A stretch of 64,000 nt of DNA. Source: Verrucomicrobia bacterium S94. Its GTDB lineage: Bacteria > Verrucomicrobiota > Kiritimatiellia > Kiritimatiellales > Pontiellaceae. Position numbers and translations under genes: made by a program. The stretch spans positions 3,596,001-3,660,000 of the forward strand of contig CP036201.1 in NCBI GenBank assembly GCA_004299845.1, in the 5' to 3' direction. Below are positions 17,069 through 26,220 of this stretch, piece by piece (position 1 is the stretch's first letter; each line of letters begins with the position of its first letter). The notes beneath the pieces were generated by a model that saw nothing but the letters and a program-made list of their open reading frames with translations, ran no database searches and was not told the origin of the DNA.

Positions 17069-17370
17069 TTAAATCTATATCGGATCGGCAGAAGATAATT
17101 GAACTGTGCCAAACGCCGGCAGCTATCTGCTCTTCATTGCTGATATCAGCGGGTCGACCTGAACCGTCATTAGACAAAATGATAAACACTATACAATCGG
17201 AACGCGGTACAACGACCCGGCGGATGAGTTGGGTCAGGAACAAATAACTGTTGAGGGAAAACGTGCGTCAGAAACTGGAAGACGGGATCGTGAAGCCTGA
17301 GAAAAAAAGTCGTATTGAATCATTTGAATACAAGCAGAAAAAGGCCTGCATTATAGGCCAGGAGTAATAA
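17069..17370 (+). other. 302-base gap with possible decayed coding remnant
   Basis: No intact gene. One frame reads protein-like either side of an internal TGA near 17160 (VPNAGSYLLFIADISGS, then HYTIGTRYNDPADELGQEQ) and stops near 17299. I cannot name a family. A short ORF in another frame (17041-17247) overlaps the sulfatase end and looks spurious. The last 40 bases hold the leader of the next gene (CCAGGAG before 17371). Confidence 0.3.
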
Positions 17371-18597
17371 ATGTTTCAGAAATTGATATCAGCCAGTCTG
17401 GTGGTGATGTTCGGAGTGAGTCAACTCATGGCGGAAACACGTTATGGTTATGATCCGTTAAAAACAGAAGAACTTCGCGTACGGGACGGCCTTCCCAACT
17501 TTTTCAGAAAACTGAAAGCCGGGGAGAATGTGAAGGTCGGGTATATCGGCGGAAGTATCACGAACGGTGGAATGTGGAGAAATAAGCTGCTGGACTGGCT
17601 GAAGGCGGAATATCCGAAGGCAAATATCAGTCAGGTGAATGCGGCGATGGGTGGTACCGGGCCGGATTTCGGGGCGTGCCGCATTCGGGAACATCTGCTG
17701 GTTCACAACCCGGACATCGTTTTCATTGAGTTTCGGGTCAACAACGGCGGAGCTTATCAGGGCCGGGCGTTGGAAGGCATGATTCCGCAGATCTGGCGAA
17801 ACAATCCGAATACGGAAATCTGTATCGTATACACCATTGCAAAAGGCATGATTGCGGAGATTCAGGAAGGAAGGCAGACCAAGGCCGGGAAGTTTATGGA
17901 GCCGGTCGCCAACCATTATGGAATCACCTCCATCGAGTTCGGTCTCGAAGTCGTTGAGCAGCTCAACGAAGGAACGCTTATTTTTCAGGGCAAAAAACCG
18001 GAAGCGGGTAAAATCCTCTTTTCCAAAGACGGAACGCATCCGATTGAAGCCGGGCACGACATCTATCGCGATGTGCTCATCCGTTCTTTAAAGAAGATCG
18101 AAAATCACGGAATTACCGGTCCCAATATCATTCCCGCCCCATTGAATGAAAAACCATTTTCAAATGCGTACATGCTGCCGATAACAGCTGCTGAATTCAG
18201 CGGAACGTGGAAGTCGGTGGACCTGAGTGAGTACGTGGATATCCATGCGGATCTGACCGATAAAAACGATGGTGTGAGGCCCCAGTTTGGAGCCGCGGTT
18301 GAAACCGATCGGATCGGGGATTCGTTCTCGTTGGAATGGAACGGGTTCATGCTGGGTTTTTCGGCTGTGCTGCAGGGTAAAGGCGAGGTGGTGCTGGAAG
18401 TGATCACCGATGACGGTCCCGCCGTACGCGTTGATCTGGCTTCCCGTACAGGGCGCGAACAGTCAAAATATACGTTTATGAAAGAGATTGAACCGGGGGC
18501 GCACCGCTCAACGGTAAGCGTGATTCGACTAGCCGAAGGAAAATCCTGCCGGCTTGGACAGGTCTTAATTGCATCAGATTCGGATGCCGGACATTAA
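17371..18597 (+). CDS. Secreted SGNH/GDSL-family hydrolase
   Basis: Predicted secreted esterase of 408 residues with signal peptide (LISASLVVMFGVSQLMAE). SGNH blocks are visible: block I VGYIGGSITNGG with the catalytic Ser, block II AAMGGTGPDFGA, block III EFRVNNGG with the Asn, and block V SKDGTHPIEAGH with the Asp-x-x-His pair. About 150 C-terminal residues form an extra beta-rich domain of unknown role. Given its sulfatase neighbours it probably removes acyl groups from the same glycan; substrate is inference. Confidence 0.83.
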   Translation: MFQKLISASLVVMFGVSQLMAETRYGYDPLKTEELRVRDGLPNFFRKLKAGENVKVGYIGGSITNGGMWRNKLLDWLKAEYPKANISQVNAAMGGTGPDFGACRIREHLLVHNPDIVFIEFRVNNGGAYQGRALEGMIPQIWRNNPNTEICIVYTIAKGMIAEIQEGRQTKAGKFMEPVANHYGITSIEFGLEVVEQLNEGTLIFQGKKPEAGKILFSKDGTHPIEAGHDIYRDVLIRSLKKIENHGITGPNIIPAPLNEKPFSNAYMLPITAAEFSGTWKSVDLSEYVDIHADLTDKNDGVRPQFGAAVETDRIGDSFSLEWNGFMLGFSAVLQGKGEVVLEVITDDGPAVRVDLASRTGREQSKYTFMKEIEPGAHRSTVSVIRLAEGKSCRLGQVLIASDSDAGH

Positions 18598-18608
18598 CGG
18601 AGCGGGAC

Positions 18609-20024
18609 ATGAAAATTTCAATACACAAAAAAGGGTTTGTTGCTTTATGTATCGGTCTTGCACTGGGCGCTGCTGGGGTGCCGAAAAATTTCATCATCAT
18701 TCTGGCGGATGATCAGGGGTATGAAGATCTGAGCTGTTTCGGATCAAAACGGATCAGGTCGCCGAATATTGATCAGCTGGCCCGCGAAGGGATGCGGATG
18801 ACGCAGTTTTATACGGCGTCGTCGGTCTGCACGCCGTCACGGGCCGGACTGCTGACCGGGCGGGTTCCGAAACGGGCCGGAGCACCGCGGGTTCTGTCGC
18901 CGTACCGTGGTTCGGAAGGGATGCCGCCTTCGGAGATTACGCTGGCGGAGCTGCTGAAAGAAAACGGATATGTTACCGGAATTGTCGGGAAATGGCATTT
19001 GGGGCATATGCAGAAGTATCTGCCGTTGAATCAGGGCTTCGATTCTTTTTTCGGACTTCCATACAGCAACGATATGACCATTTCGGCAGAGCTGAAGATG
19101 ACCTCTGATATTAAGCTGAATAACGGGTATACGCCGGAGATGCTTCAGGAGGATCTGGAACAATACCTTAAAAACTATCAGAAAATGAAAGGCACCATGC
19201 CGTTGATGCGGGGCAATGAAGTGGTCGAATATCCCGTTGATCAGACCACGCTTACGCGGCGTTATACCGAAGAGGCCGTCGCATTTATTCATGAGAATAA
19301 GGATAAACCGTTTTTTCTCTATCTGGCGCATTCTATGCCGCACCGGCCGCAGTATTCATCCGAGCGCTTTCAGGGATCGGGGCCGGATAAATACAGCGAC
19401 TGTATTCATGAAATTGACTGGAGTGTAGGGGAAGTGGTTCGGGCCTTGAGAGAAACGGGGCTGGATCATAGTACATGGGTCATCTATACCTCGGATAACG
19501 GGCCGGCAGGTCAGGGTGGCCCGGAGGCCGGTTCCGCAGGGCCGCTACGGGGAAAAAAATTTCTGACGTTTGAAGGCGGACTACGGGTGCCGACCGTCAT
19601 CTGGGCTCCCGGAGAGGTTCCGGCCGGCGCGGTGTGTGATGAAATGGTATCGACGCTGGATCTTTTTCCGACCATTGCCGGGTATGCCGGGGCGGCTCTG
19701 CCGGAAGACCGCATTTATGATGGATATGATGTTCGAGGACTGCTTTCGGGGAAAACCGCCGAATCCCCGCGTAATGAAATTTATTATTATGAAGCCAATC
19801 TGCCGGATATGGACGGAATCCGGGTGGGCGACTGGAAGTTTCTTTATAAAGGCGATCGGGATCTTTCGAAATTCAGAAAAAATGTAAAACCACGCCAGTT
19901 TAAACCGATGCTCTTTAACCTGAAGGATGACCCCTTTGAAACGCATAATCTCTACAGCAGATATCCGGAAAAGGTCGAGGTGCTGAAAAGGAGAATGGTG
20001 CAGTTTGATGCAACCATCAAATAG
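18609..20024 (+). CDS. Secreted type I sulfatase (C-T-P-S-R)
   Basis: Arylsulfatase-family enzyme (471 residues) with a Sec signal ([15 protein letters not shown]). [19 protein letters not shown] carries the metal-binding Asp34-Asp35. The formylglycine signature is C74-T-P-S-R78 with AGLLTG following, fully canonical. Other landmarks are [22 protein letters not shown] and [12 protein letters not shown], and the C-terminal subdomain ends with [19 protein letters not shown]. The next sulfatase gene follows after 20 bases, so the two are probably co-transcribed. Confidence 0.95.
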   Translation: MKISIHKKGFVALCIGLALGAAGVPKNFIIILADDQGYEDLSCFGSKRIRSPNIDQLAREGMRMTQFYTASSVCTPSRAGLLTGRVPKRAGAPRVLSPYRGSEGMPPSEITLAELLKENGYVTGIVGKWHLGHMQKYLPLNQGFDSFFGLPYSNDMTISAELKMTSDIKLNNGYTPEMLQEDLEQYLKNYQKMKGTMPLMRGNEVVEYPVDQTTLTRRYTEEAVAFIHENKDKPFFLYLAHSMPHRPQYSSERFQGSGPDKYSDCIHEIDWSVGEVVRALRETGLDHSTWVIYTSDNGPAGQGGPEAGSAGPLRGKKFLTFEGGLRVPTVIWAPGEVPAGAVCDEMVSTLDLFPTIAGYAGAALPEDRIYDGYDVRGLLSGKTAESPRNEIYYYEANLPDMDGIRVGDWKFLYKGDRDLSKFRKNVKPRQFKPMLFNLKDDPFETHNLYSRYPEKVEVLKRRMVQFDATIK

Positions 20025-20044
20025 ACCGCAAACAGGGAATTCTG

Positions 20045-21672
20045 ATGAAGAAAATATGTATAACGCTTTTGCTGGGAGCGGTATCGGTGCTGGCCGATGA
20101 CCGGCCCAACATTCTTTTCCTTTTTGCGGATGACTGGGGGCGGCATGCGGGTATTTATGCCGAGGTTGATGGTCCGGGAACGATGAACGATGTCATCAGA
20201 ACACCGAATTTTGATCGGCTGGCCCGGGAAGGCGTGCTGTTTAATCATGCCTATGTCAGTTCACCGTCCTGTACGCCCTGCCGCAGTTCCCTGCTTTCCG
20301 GGCAGCATTTCTGGCGGACGCGTACGGGAGCGGTTCTTACGGGAGCCTGGGATGATTCAATTCCGTCCTATCCCCTGCTGCTGGAGCAGGCGGGATATCA
20401 TATCGGATTTTCCAATAAGGTCTGGGGGCCGGGTGCTCCGGCGGATGCACCGTACGGGGGGAGCGGAACAAATACAATAATGCAGGGCGGTCGATCTGTA
20501 ACATTTCCTATCCGGTTGCCGCCGCTTTAAAAAAGGGCAGGCCGGCCGATGAAGCCAAAGCGGCAGTGATGGCTCAGGTCCGCCGTAACTTCCGGGGTTT
20601 TCTGGATGCCCGCGAAGAGGGTAAACCATTCTGTTTCTGGTTTGGTCCCACAACCACACACCGTTCCTGGGTTAAAGGTTCCGGAGCGGCCCAGTGGGGA
20701 CTTGATCCGGATGCACTGAAAGGAAAAATGCCGCCGTACCTGCCCGATGTTCCGGAAGTGCGGGAGGATCTGACGGATTATTTCGGGCAGGCGATGGCTT
20801 TTGACATGGCGATCGGCGTACTGATTGATGAACTGAAAAAAACAGGGGAATATGATCGTACGATTATTGCGGTTTCGGGCGATCACGGTGCCCCCGGATT
20901 TCCGCAGGGAAAGTGTAATCTCTACGATTTCGGTTCCCGCGTTCCGCTGGTTCTGGCCGGGCCGGGGATCAAAGGAGGACGGCTGGTGGAGGACTTTGTT
21001 TCACTGCCGGATCTGGCCCCGACGTTTCTGGAGGCCGGTAACGTGGAGGTGCCGGAAGTGATGACGGCGAAATCGTTATGGCCTGTACTGGAATCGGAGA
21101 AAGCGGGCTGGGTCGACCCGTCCCGGACGCAGGTTTATATCGGCCGGGAACGGCATGTGCCCTCCGCCCGGGCGGGAAACCTGCCCTATCCGCAGCGCGC
21201 CATCCGTACCCGGGATTATCTGTTTATTATCAATTTCCAGCCCGACCGTTCACCTCTGGGTGATGCCGTGCGGCTGGATACTGCGGATGAGCCGGATGCC
21301 GTAGAGCTGCACAGAAACAGCAAGGCGGTTTTTGCCGATATGGATGCCGGGCCGACAAAAGCCTGGCTGGTGACGCATCGTGATGATCCTGCCTGCAGAC
21401 CTTATTTTGAGCGGGCCTTCGGGAAGCGGCCGCGTATCGAGCTTTACCATCTGAAGAATGATCCGCATCAGATGAATAATGTGGCTCAGCAGCCGGAGTA
21501 TCGCGAAGTGGTGAATCGCCTGGAAAAGAAACTGCTGGCCGAACTCCGGGCAACCGGGGATCCGCGTCTGATCGAGAGCGGACGTTATTTTGAAGAACAG
21601 GCGAAGTTCGGGGAAGCCTATCGGAGAGCACCGAAAAAGCTGGTCGCCGGAAAGGTATACGAGGAAAAATAA
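20045..21672 (+). pseudogene. Sulfatase split by a -1 frameshift
   Basis: One sulfatase gene read in two frames: 20045-20530 and, in the next frame, up to 21672. The first part has a signal peptide, [16 protein letters not shown] and the signature C76-T-P-C-R80. The frame breaks at the six-G run 20456-20461. Adding one G restores [15 protein letters not shown] and joins the halves into 542 residues, a normal family length. The second part holds WFGPTTTHRSW, VSGDHGAPGF and the C-terminal LYHLKNDPHQMNNVA. The rest is undamaged, so this is an assembly indel or a very recent mutation. The next sulfatase starts 2 bases later. Confidence 0.85.
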
Positions 21673-21674
21673 TC

Positions 21675-23300
21675 ATGAAAAAAGTAATTCTCCTGTTAAC
21701 ATTCTGTATATTTGCGGGATTGAACCCGGCTGTCGGCAATCCGAAACCGGCGGCGCAGAAACCCAATATTATCATCTATTTTGCCGATGACATCAGTGCC
21801 CGGGAGTTTCCGGTCTATGGCTCTTCCGTCTGGAGCAGTCCGAAAGCGAAGAATACATCGGATCCGAAATACCGCGCCCAGACGCCGGTTCTGGAGCGTC
21901 TCGCAGAGGAGGGGGTTACGGTTAAAACCGCCTGGGGCGCCACGATCTGTTCGCCCAGCAGAGCCATGATGATGACCGGCCGGTATGCGCATCTGCACAA
22001 GTGGTGGCATAACGGGGATTTCGGTCGCTGGATCAATCCGGATACCAACAGAAAAGAGGTTATTCCGCTCTATATCACCTGCCCGATCATGATGGGCGAT
22101 CTGGCCCGGCAGGCGGGGTATGGAACATACTGGGCCGGCAAAACCCAGATCGTTGGTGATTATGAACGGTATGGGTTTGATGAAGGCTGTTTTACGCCCG
22201 GCCGATGGGAGGATCTGGATAATCCCTATGCCGATTTTAAACTGGTTTTTAAGAAAGGTCCCGATGGCCGCGATCTGATGAAAAACGGACGGAAACGTAT
22301 CTGGAATCTGGATGACGGAAAAGAATATCCCGGCTACAAGCAGCACAGCTGGAATTTCTTTCCGCATGTGCGTGTAATGTATCATCCGGATTCCGACAAA
22401 AAGCTGGACTGGTGGCCGGTTACGCCGGAACAGCAGAAACGCTTTGGCCTGCATACCTATGGAGCGGATGTGGAACTGGAACACATTTTTAATTTCATGG
22501 ATCGCCAGCATGCCCAGAATAAACCGTTTCTGATCTATCATACCTCTCATCTGGGGCACGATGCATTTGACTTTCTCCATCCGGAATCCGGTAACAAATG
22601 GCCGGGTACGCCGATTGCAAAATGGGATGGGTCGAAATATCACCGGGTCAAAACCCGCATTACCGGTGACCGGGGCGTATATGATACCCATGGCACCGTG
22701 AGCGAACCCGGAATTCATTCGCACATTAACTACATTGACTATCAGATCTGGCAGTATCTCGAAAAACTCAGTGAATTGGGTATCGAAAACAATACTGTGC
22801 TGATTATTACAGCGGATAACGGAACCAGCCAGTACGGTAAGGGATATGAAGACCGCCAGAAGGGCACCCACGTTCCGTTTATCGTATATGCTCCCGGCTT
22901 TAATTTTACCAAGCAGGGCATGCAGGATATTCTGGTTAACCTGGCCGATGTCTATCCCACGGTTGCGGATCTTGTCGGTACGGAAATTCCGGAAGATTAC
23001 GAGGTGAATGGAAAAAGTCTCTGGCCCTATCTTACCACCGATGCCGAAGATCACCGCGAATGGATTTATTCCTATAAAAAAGATAAGCAGTTTATTCGGG
23101 GGCATCACGTGATGCGCGATGGAAATGGAGTCTGGTGGGATGTTTCATCCGACCCGGCAGATCTCATCAGTTTTACGGAGATTACCGACTGGGAAATGGT
23201 GCCGAAAGAATACCGCGAAGAGCGCGACCGGCTTATCGAAGCTATGAAGCCGTTTGATCTTTACGATACAGCGCACGATTATCCCGGATATACAAACTGA
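21675..23300 (+). CDS. Secreted type I sulfatase (C-S-P-S-R)
   Basis: Sulfatase of 541 residues with a Sec signal (ILLLTFCIFAGLNPAVG). PNIIIYFADDISAREFPVYG gives the metal-binding Asp pair (38-39). The signature is C92-S-P-S-R96, followed by AMMMTGRYAH. Middle segments YHTSHLGHDAF and LIITADNGTSQYG match the family. The ISAREFPVYG start and long insert between about 50 and 90 resemble a subgroup distinct from its neighbours. It is the last gene before a strong terminator and probably ends a transcription unit. Confidence 0.95.
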   Translation: MKKVILLLTFCIFAGLNPAVGNPKPAAQKPNIIIYFADDISAREFPVYGSSVWSSPKAKNTSDPKYRAQTPVLERLAEEGVTVKTAWGATICSPSRAMMMTGRYAHLHKWWHNGDFGRWINPDTNRKEVIPLYITCPIMMGDLARQAGYGTYWAGKTQIVGDYERYGFDEGCFTPGRWEDLDNPYADFKLVFKKGPDGRDLMKNGRKRIWNLDDGKEYPGYKQHSWNFFPHVRVMYHPDSDKKLDWWPVTPEQQKRFGLHTYGADVELEHIFNFMDRQHAQNKPFLIYHTSHLGHDAFDFLHPESGNKWPGTPIAKWDGSKYHRVKTRITGDRGVYDTHGTVSEPGIHSHINYIDYQIWQYLEKLSELGIENNTVLIITADNGTSQYGKGYEDRQKGTHVPFIVYAPGFNFTKQGMQDILVNLADVYPTVADLVGTEIPEDYEVNGKSLWPYLTTDAEDHREWIYSYKKDKQFIRGHHVMRDGNGVWWDVSSDPADLISFTEITDWEMVPKEYREERDRLIEAMKPFDLYDTAHDYPGYTN

Positions 23301-23345
23301 AGCTGTAGAACGCCGATGGAATTTCAGTCCATTTAAAGGATGCTT

Positions 23346-23388
23346 AACCGGCCGGTGCTAAAGTAAACGATAAACCGGCCGGTTTTTT
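23346..23388 (+). terminator. Rho-independent terminator
   Basis: Ten-base stem AACCGGCCGG (23346-23355) with CCGGCCGGTT (23375-23384), a 19-base loop and a run of T to 23388, 45 bases after the sulfatase stop. Confidence 0.85.
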
Positions 23389-23516
23389 ATAGCCCTTTGG
23401 CTAGGTATTTTTTGACCAATCCGGTGTTACCGCATCGTTGGTTTTATGAACGGGTGTACGGCAGTGCGTTTTTCGCATGTTGAAGCATCATGGACTTTTA
23501 AATAAAGGAGACGGGG

Positions 23517-24998
23517 ATGAATAGGCGTGATTTTACTCGATTTGCCGCTGTTGGAACAACGGCAGTTGCCGGAGGAGTGCTGGCAGAAAAATCCCGGCAG
23601 CCCAATATTCTCTGGATTATTACAGATGAACATAATTTCCGAACGTTGGGCTGTTATCGGAAACTGCTGGATGAAAAACGTGCCCGGCCGTGGGGTGAGA
23701 CGGTTGTCGAAACGCCGAACATTGACTGGCTGGCGGATAACGGGGCCGTTTTTACGCAGATGTATTCCAGTTCGCCGGTCTGTTCGCCCTGCCGTTCCTC
23801 CATGTTTACGGGACAGTATCCTCAGACAGTGAATATGCCGCGAAATGATATGGTGATGGATGAGCGTTATCCAACCATCGCCTCGGTTCTCAGCGAGGCC
23901 GGTTACCATACGGGATACAGCGGCAAATGGCATCTGAGCGGGGAGGCTAAACCGGGATGGGAGCCGAAACCCTGCTACGGTTTTCAGGATAACCGGTATA
24001 TGTTCAATCGCGGACACTGGAAAAAAATGGGCTTTGAAAAATCCGGTGTGCCGTGTGTTGCTGCGAGAGATGCTAAAGGACGTCCGTCATATCAGGTGGA
24101 TGGGGCCGATGAAAAATCATTTACCACGGACTGGCTGGCGGATCGGACAATTGAATTTATCGAAGAACATAAAACGAGTCCGTTCTATTATGTGTGCAGT
24201 ATTCCGGATCCGCATGGACCGAACTCGGTTCGCGAGCCGTATAGTTCCATGTACAAGGATGTGGAGTTCGAAATTCCCGAATCGTTCTACTATGAAATCA
24301 GAAAAGACGATCCCAAATGGCGTGCGGCTGATCCTACGATCAAAGGGGAGCAAACGCTGCGGGAAATCTATCCGCAGTACTACGGCATGGTGAAGTGTAT
24401 TGATGACAACGTAGGACGGATTGTTAATAAGCTGAAGGCGGAAGGGCTGCTGGAAAATACCATCATTCTTTTTGCATCTGATCATGGGGATCTGATGGGA
24501 GAGCATCATCGTCTCAACAAGGGAGTGCCCTATGAGGGATCGGCCAAAATTCCGTTTGTGCTGTATTATCCCAAAGCGGTTCCGGCCGGAACCCGGGTCA
24601 CCAAGGCGGCCAATGCCACGGACTGGATGGAAACGTTTCTGAGTCTGGCGGGAGTGAAGAATCGGCCGAAAACGGCTGGAAGAGATTTAACGCCGTTAAT
24701 TCATAATGATCATCCGAAGAACTGGGATGACATTACCTTCAGCCGTATGGGCGGATGGATTGCGGCCTTTGATTCCCGTTATAAACTGATTCTGGATAAT
24801 ACCAATGCGGGACCGTGGCTGATGGACAATGTCGAGGATCCCGAAGAACGGTACAATCTGTATGGCGATCCTGCGTACAAAGCGGTTATCCGTCATCTTG
24901 CTCAAAAACTGAAGGGATATGTTGAAGCGCATAATGAGCCGCTGGGGAAAAACGATAAGGTTATGAAAAAACTGAACGCCGCTCTTTCTTATCGCTGA
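23517..24998 (+). CDS. Tat-exported type I sulfatase (C-S-P-C-R)
   Basis: Sulfatase of 493 residues whose N-terminus (MNRRDFTRFAAVGTTAVAGG) is a twin-arginine signal, unlike the Sec signals of its neighbours. AAAGGAG precedes the start. NILWIITDEHNFRTLGCY carries the metal-binding residues in the Asp-Glu-His form. The signature is C89-S-P-C-R93, with SSMFTG following. HTGYSGKWHLSG, ICSIPDPHGP-like VCSIPDPHGPN, and LFASDHGDLMGEH are further landmarks, suggesting a choline-sulfatase/iduronate-type subgroup. It starts a new unit after the terminator at 23346-23388. Confidence 0.94.
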   Translation: MNRRDFTRFAAVGTTAVAGGVLAEKSRQPNILWIITDEHNFRTLGCYRKLLDEKRARPWGETVVETPNIDWLADNGAVFTQMYSSSPVCSPCRSSMFTGQYPQTVNMPRNDMVMDERYPTIASVLSEAGYHTGYSGKWHLSGEAKPGWEPKPCYGFQDNRYMFNRGHWKKMGFEKSGVPCVAARDAKGRPSYQVDGADEKSFTTDWLADRTIEFIEEHKTSPFYYVCSIPDPHGPNSVREPYSSMYKDVEFEIPESFYYEIRKDDPKWRAADPTIKGEQTLREIYPQYYGMVKCIDDNVGRIVNKLKAEGLLENTIILFASDHGDLMGEHHRLNKGVPYEGSAKIPFVLYYPKAVPAGTRVTKAANATDWMETFLSLAGVKNRPKTAGRDLTPLIHNDHPKNWDDITFSRMGGWIAAFDSRYKLILDNTNAGPWLMDNVEDPEERYNLYGDPAYKAVIRHLAQKLKGYVEAHNEPLGKNDKVMKKLNAALSYR

Positions 24999-25049
24999 GT
25001 GGTTTCTGTTCCGGCAGGAAAAGCAGGTCGTTTTCCGGAACGTTAATCC

Positions 25050-25307
25050 ATGATTCGTTCCGGAGACGGAATGCCGGTGAAGATGAAAATCGGGAGTTTT
25101 ATGGATGCTGTCGTGGCATATGGGCTGCATCGGTATTACCGCATGGTGCTTTTTAATAACGGGAAATCACAGAACGTACTGCTGTTTGATCCTGGCCGGG
25201 ATCCGAAAGAAACCGAGAATATCGCTGAAGAACATCCCGAAGTGGTAGCGCGTATGACGATGCTAATCCGTAAACATAACGATCACTTTCTGTCGGGACT
25301 GAAATAA
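25050..25307 (+). pseudogene. Orphan C-terminal sulfatase fragment
   Basis: 85 residues that look like the end of a sulfatase: YRMVLFNNGKSQNVLLFDPG, then RDPKETENIAEEHPEVV, the usual 'DPxExxNLA' tail. Signal peptide, metal site and formylglycine motif are missing. It lies 51 bases after a complete sulfatase, so it is probably the remnant of another copy whose front was deleted. The SGNH gene starts directly after its stop codon. Confidence 0.6.
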
Positions 25308-26060
25308 ATGCAAAGAAGCATAGTGTTTGTTTTGCTGTTACTGGCGTGCCGGTCTGTCCCGGCGGAAACTGCGGAATCCGCATGGAAAAATCTTGTTGGA
25401 GAAAAGATGGGCAGGCGCACCGAATTTTCCTATGTGGAGAATACTCCGCAGCTGCCTAATGTGCTGATCTATGGAGGTTCGGTTTCTATCGGTTATACAA
25501 CGGATGTGCGAAACCTTCTTACCGGAAAAGCCAACGTCTACCGTATCTATTGCAACGGCGGGGATTCAGGATCTTTTATTCCGAAAATGCAGAAAATGGA
25601 GTCCGTCATGCAGAATCCGGAGCTGGATGATCCATGGAATTTTGCGTGGAATGTCATCCATTTCAACGTCGGCCTGCATGATCTGAAGTATATTAAAAAC
25701 GGAAAGCTCGACCGCGATAACGGAACACAGGTTTCTTCTGTCAACGAGTATAAAAAGAATCTTCGCGCAATGATTGGATATCTGCAGGAGACAGCACCGG
25801 ATGCCAAACTTATTTTTGCCACAACCACACCGGTGCCGGAAGGTGCGGACGGTCGATTTTCCGGTGATGCTGTGAAATACAATGCAGCCGCAATGGAGGT
25901 GCTGAAGGAATTTCCGGAAGTTGCGGTCAATGATCTCTATCGTTTCACCACTCCGCATCAGACGGAATGGTGGCGGGGTCCGGGGAATGTTCACTACGGG
26001 ACCGAAGGGCGTGCGGCTCAGGCCCGTGAAGTGAGCCGCAGTATTTTCCGGTATCTGTGA
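25308..26060 (+). CDS. Secreted SGNH-family hydrolase (GGS variant)
   Basis: 250 residues with a signal peptide (IVFVLLLLACRSVPAE). Blocks of an SGNH acyl-hydrolase: NVLIYGGSVSIGYT with the nucleophile Ser (Gly-Gly-Ser instead of Gly-Asp-Ser), YCNGGDSGSF for block II, FNVGLHDLKY for block III with Asn, and RGPGNVHYGTEG for block V with the His. The usual Asp of the Asp-x-x-His pair is Asn here. It probably removes an acyl group from a glycan. The start codon immediately follows the stop of the sulfatase fragment. Confidence 0.75.
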   Translation: MQRSIVFVLLLLACRSVPAETAESAWKNLVGEKMGRRTEFSYVENTPQLPNVLIYGGSVSIGYTTDVRNLLTGKANVYRIYCNGGDSGSFIPKMQKMESVMQNPELDDPWNFAWNVIHFNVGLHDLKYIKNGKLDRDNGTQVSSVNEYKKNLRAMIGYLQETAPDAKLIFATTTPVPEGADGRFSGDAVKYNAAAMEVLKEFPEVAVNDLYRFTTPHQTEWWRGPGNVHYGTEGRAAQAREVSRSIFRYL

Positions 26061-26070
26061 AGGAGACCGG

Positions 26071-26178
26071 ATGAGCCGAAACGAACCGTTTCCGTATCTT
26101 TCTCATCCGTATTCCGGATCAATGTTCGAAATCCATCATTGCAGAGAACAAAACGACAGGATTCGTTTTTTCGAATAA
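26071..26178 (+). CDS. Possible 35-residue small protein
   Basis: A short ORF (ATG 26071, TAA 26176-26178) with a very good ribosome-binding site, AGGAG, five bases before the ATG. The predicted peptide begins MSRNEPFPYLSHPYSG and has no visible signal or membrane segment. It fills the gap between the SGNH and PmoA-ThuA genes. It could be a real peptide, an upstream reading frame affecting the next gene, or chance. Confidence 0.2.
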   Translation: MSRNEPFPYLSHPYSGSMFEIHHCREQNDRIRFFE

Positions 26179-26220
26179 TTTGATGGAATAATCGTTAAAC
26201 ATCAAAAGTATGGGTCCGGT

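Noticed and set aside
21696-23108. 470-codon minus-strand frame opposite a sulfatase
   Set aside because: Shadow of the strongly conserved sulfatase; composition and sequence show no protein family.
25050-25307. Fragment as a frameshifted part of the sulfatase at 23517
   Set aside because: The upstream sulfatase is full length with its own normal C-terminus, so the fragment must come from another copy.
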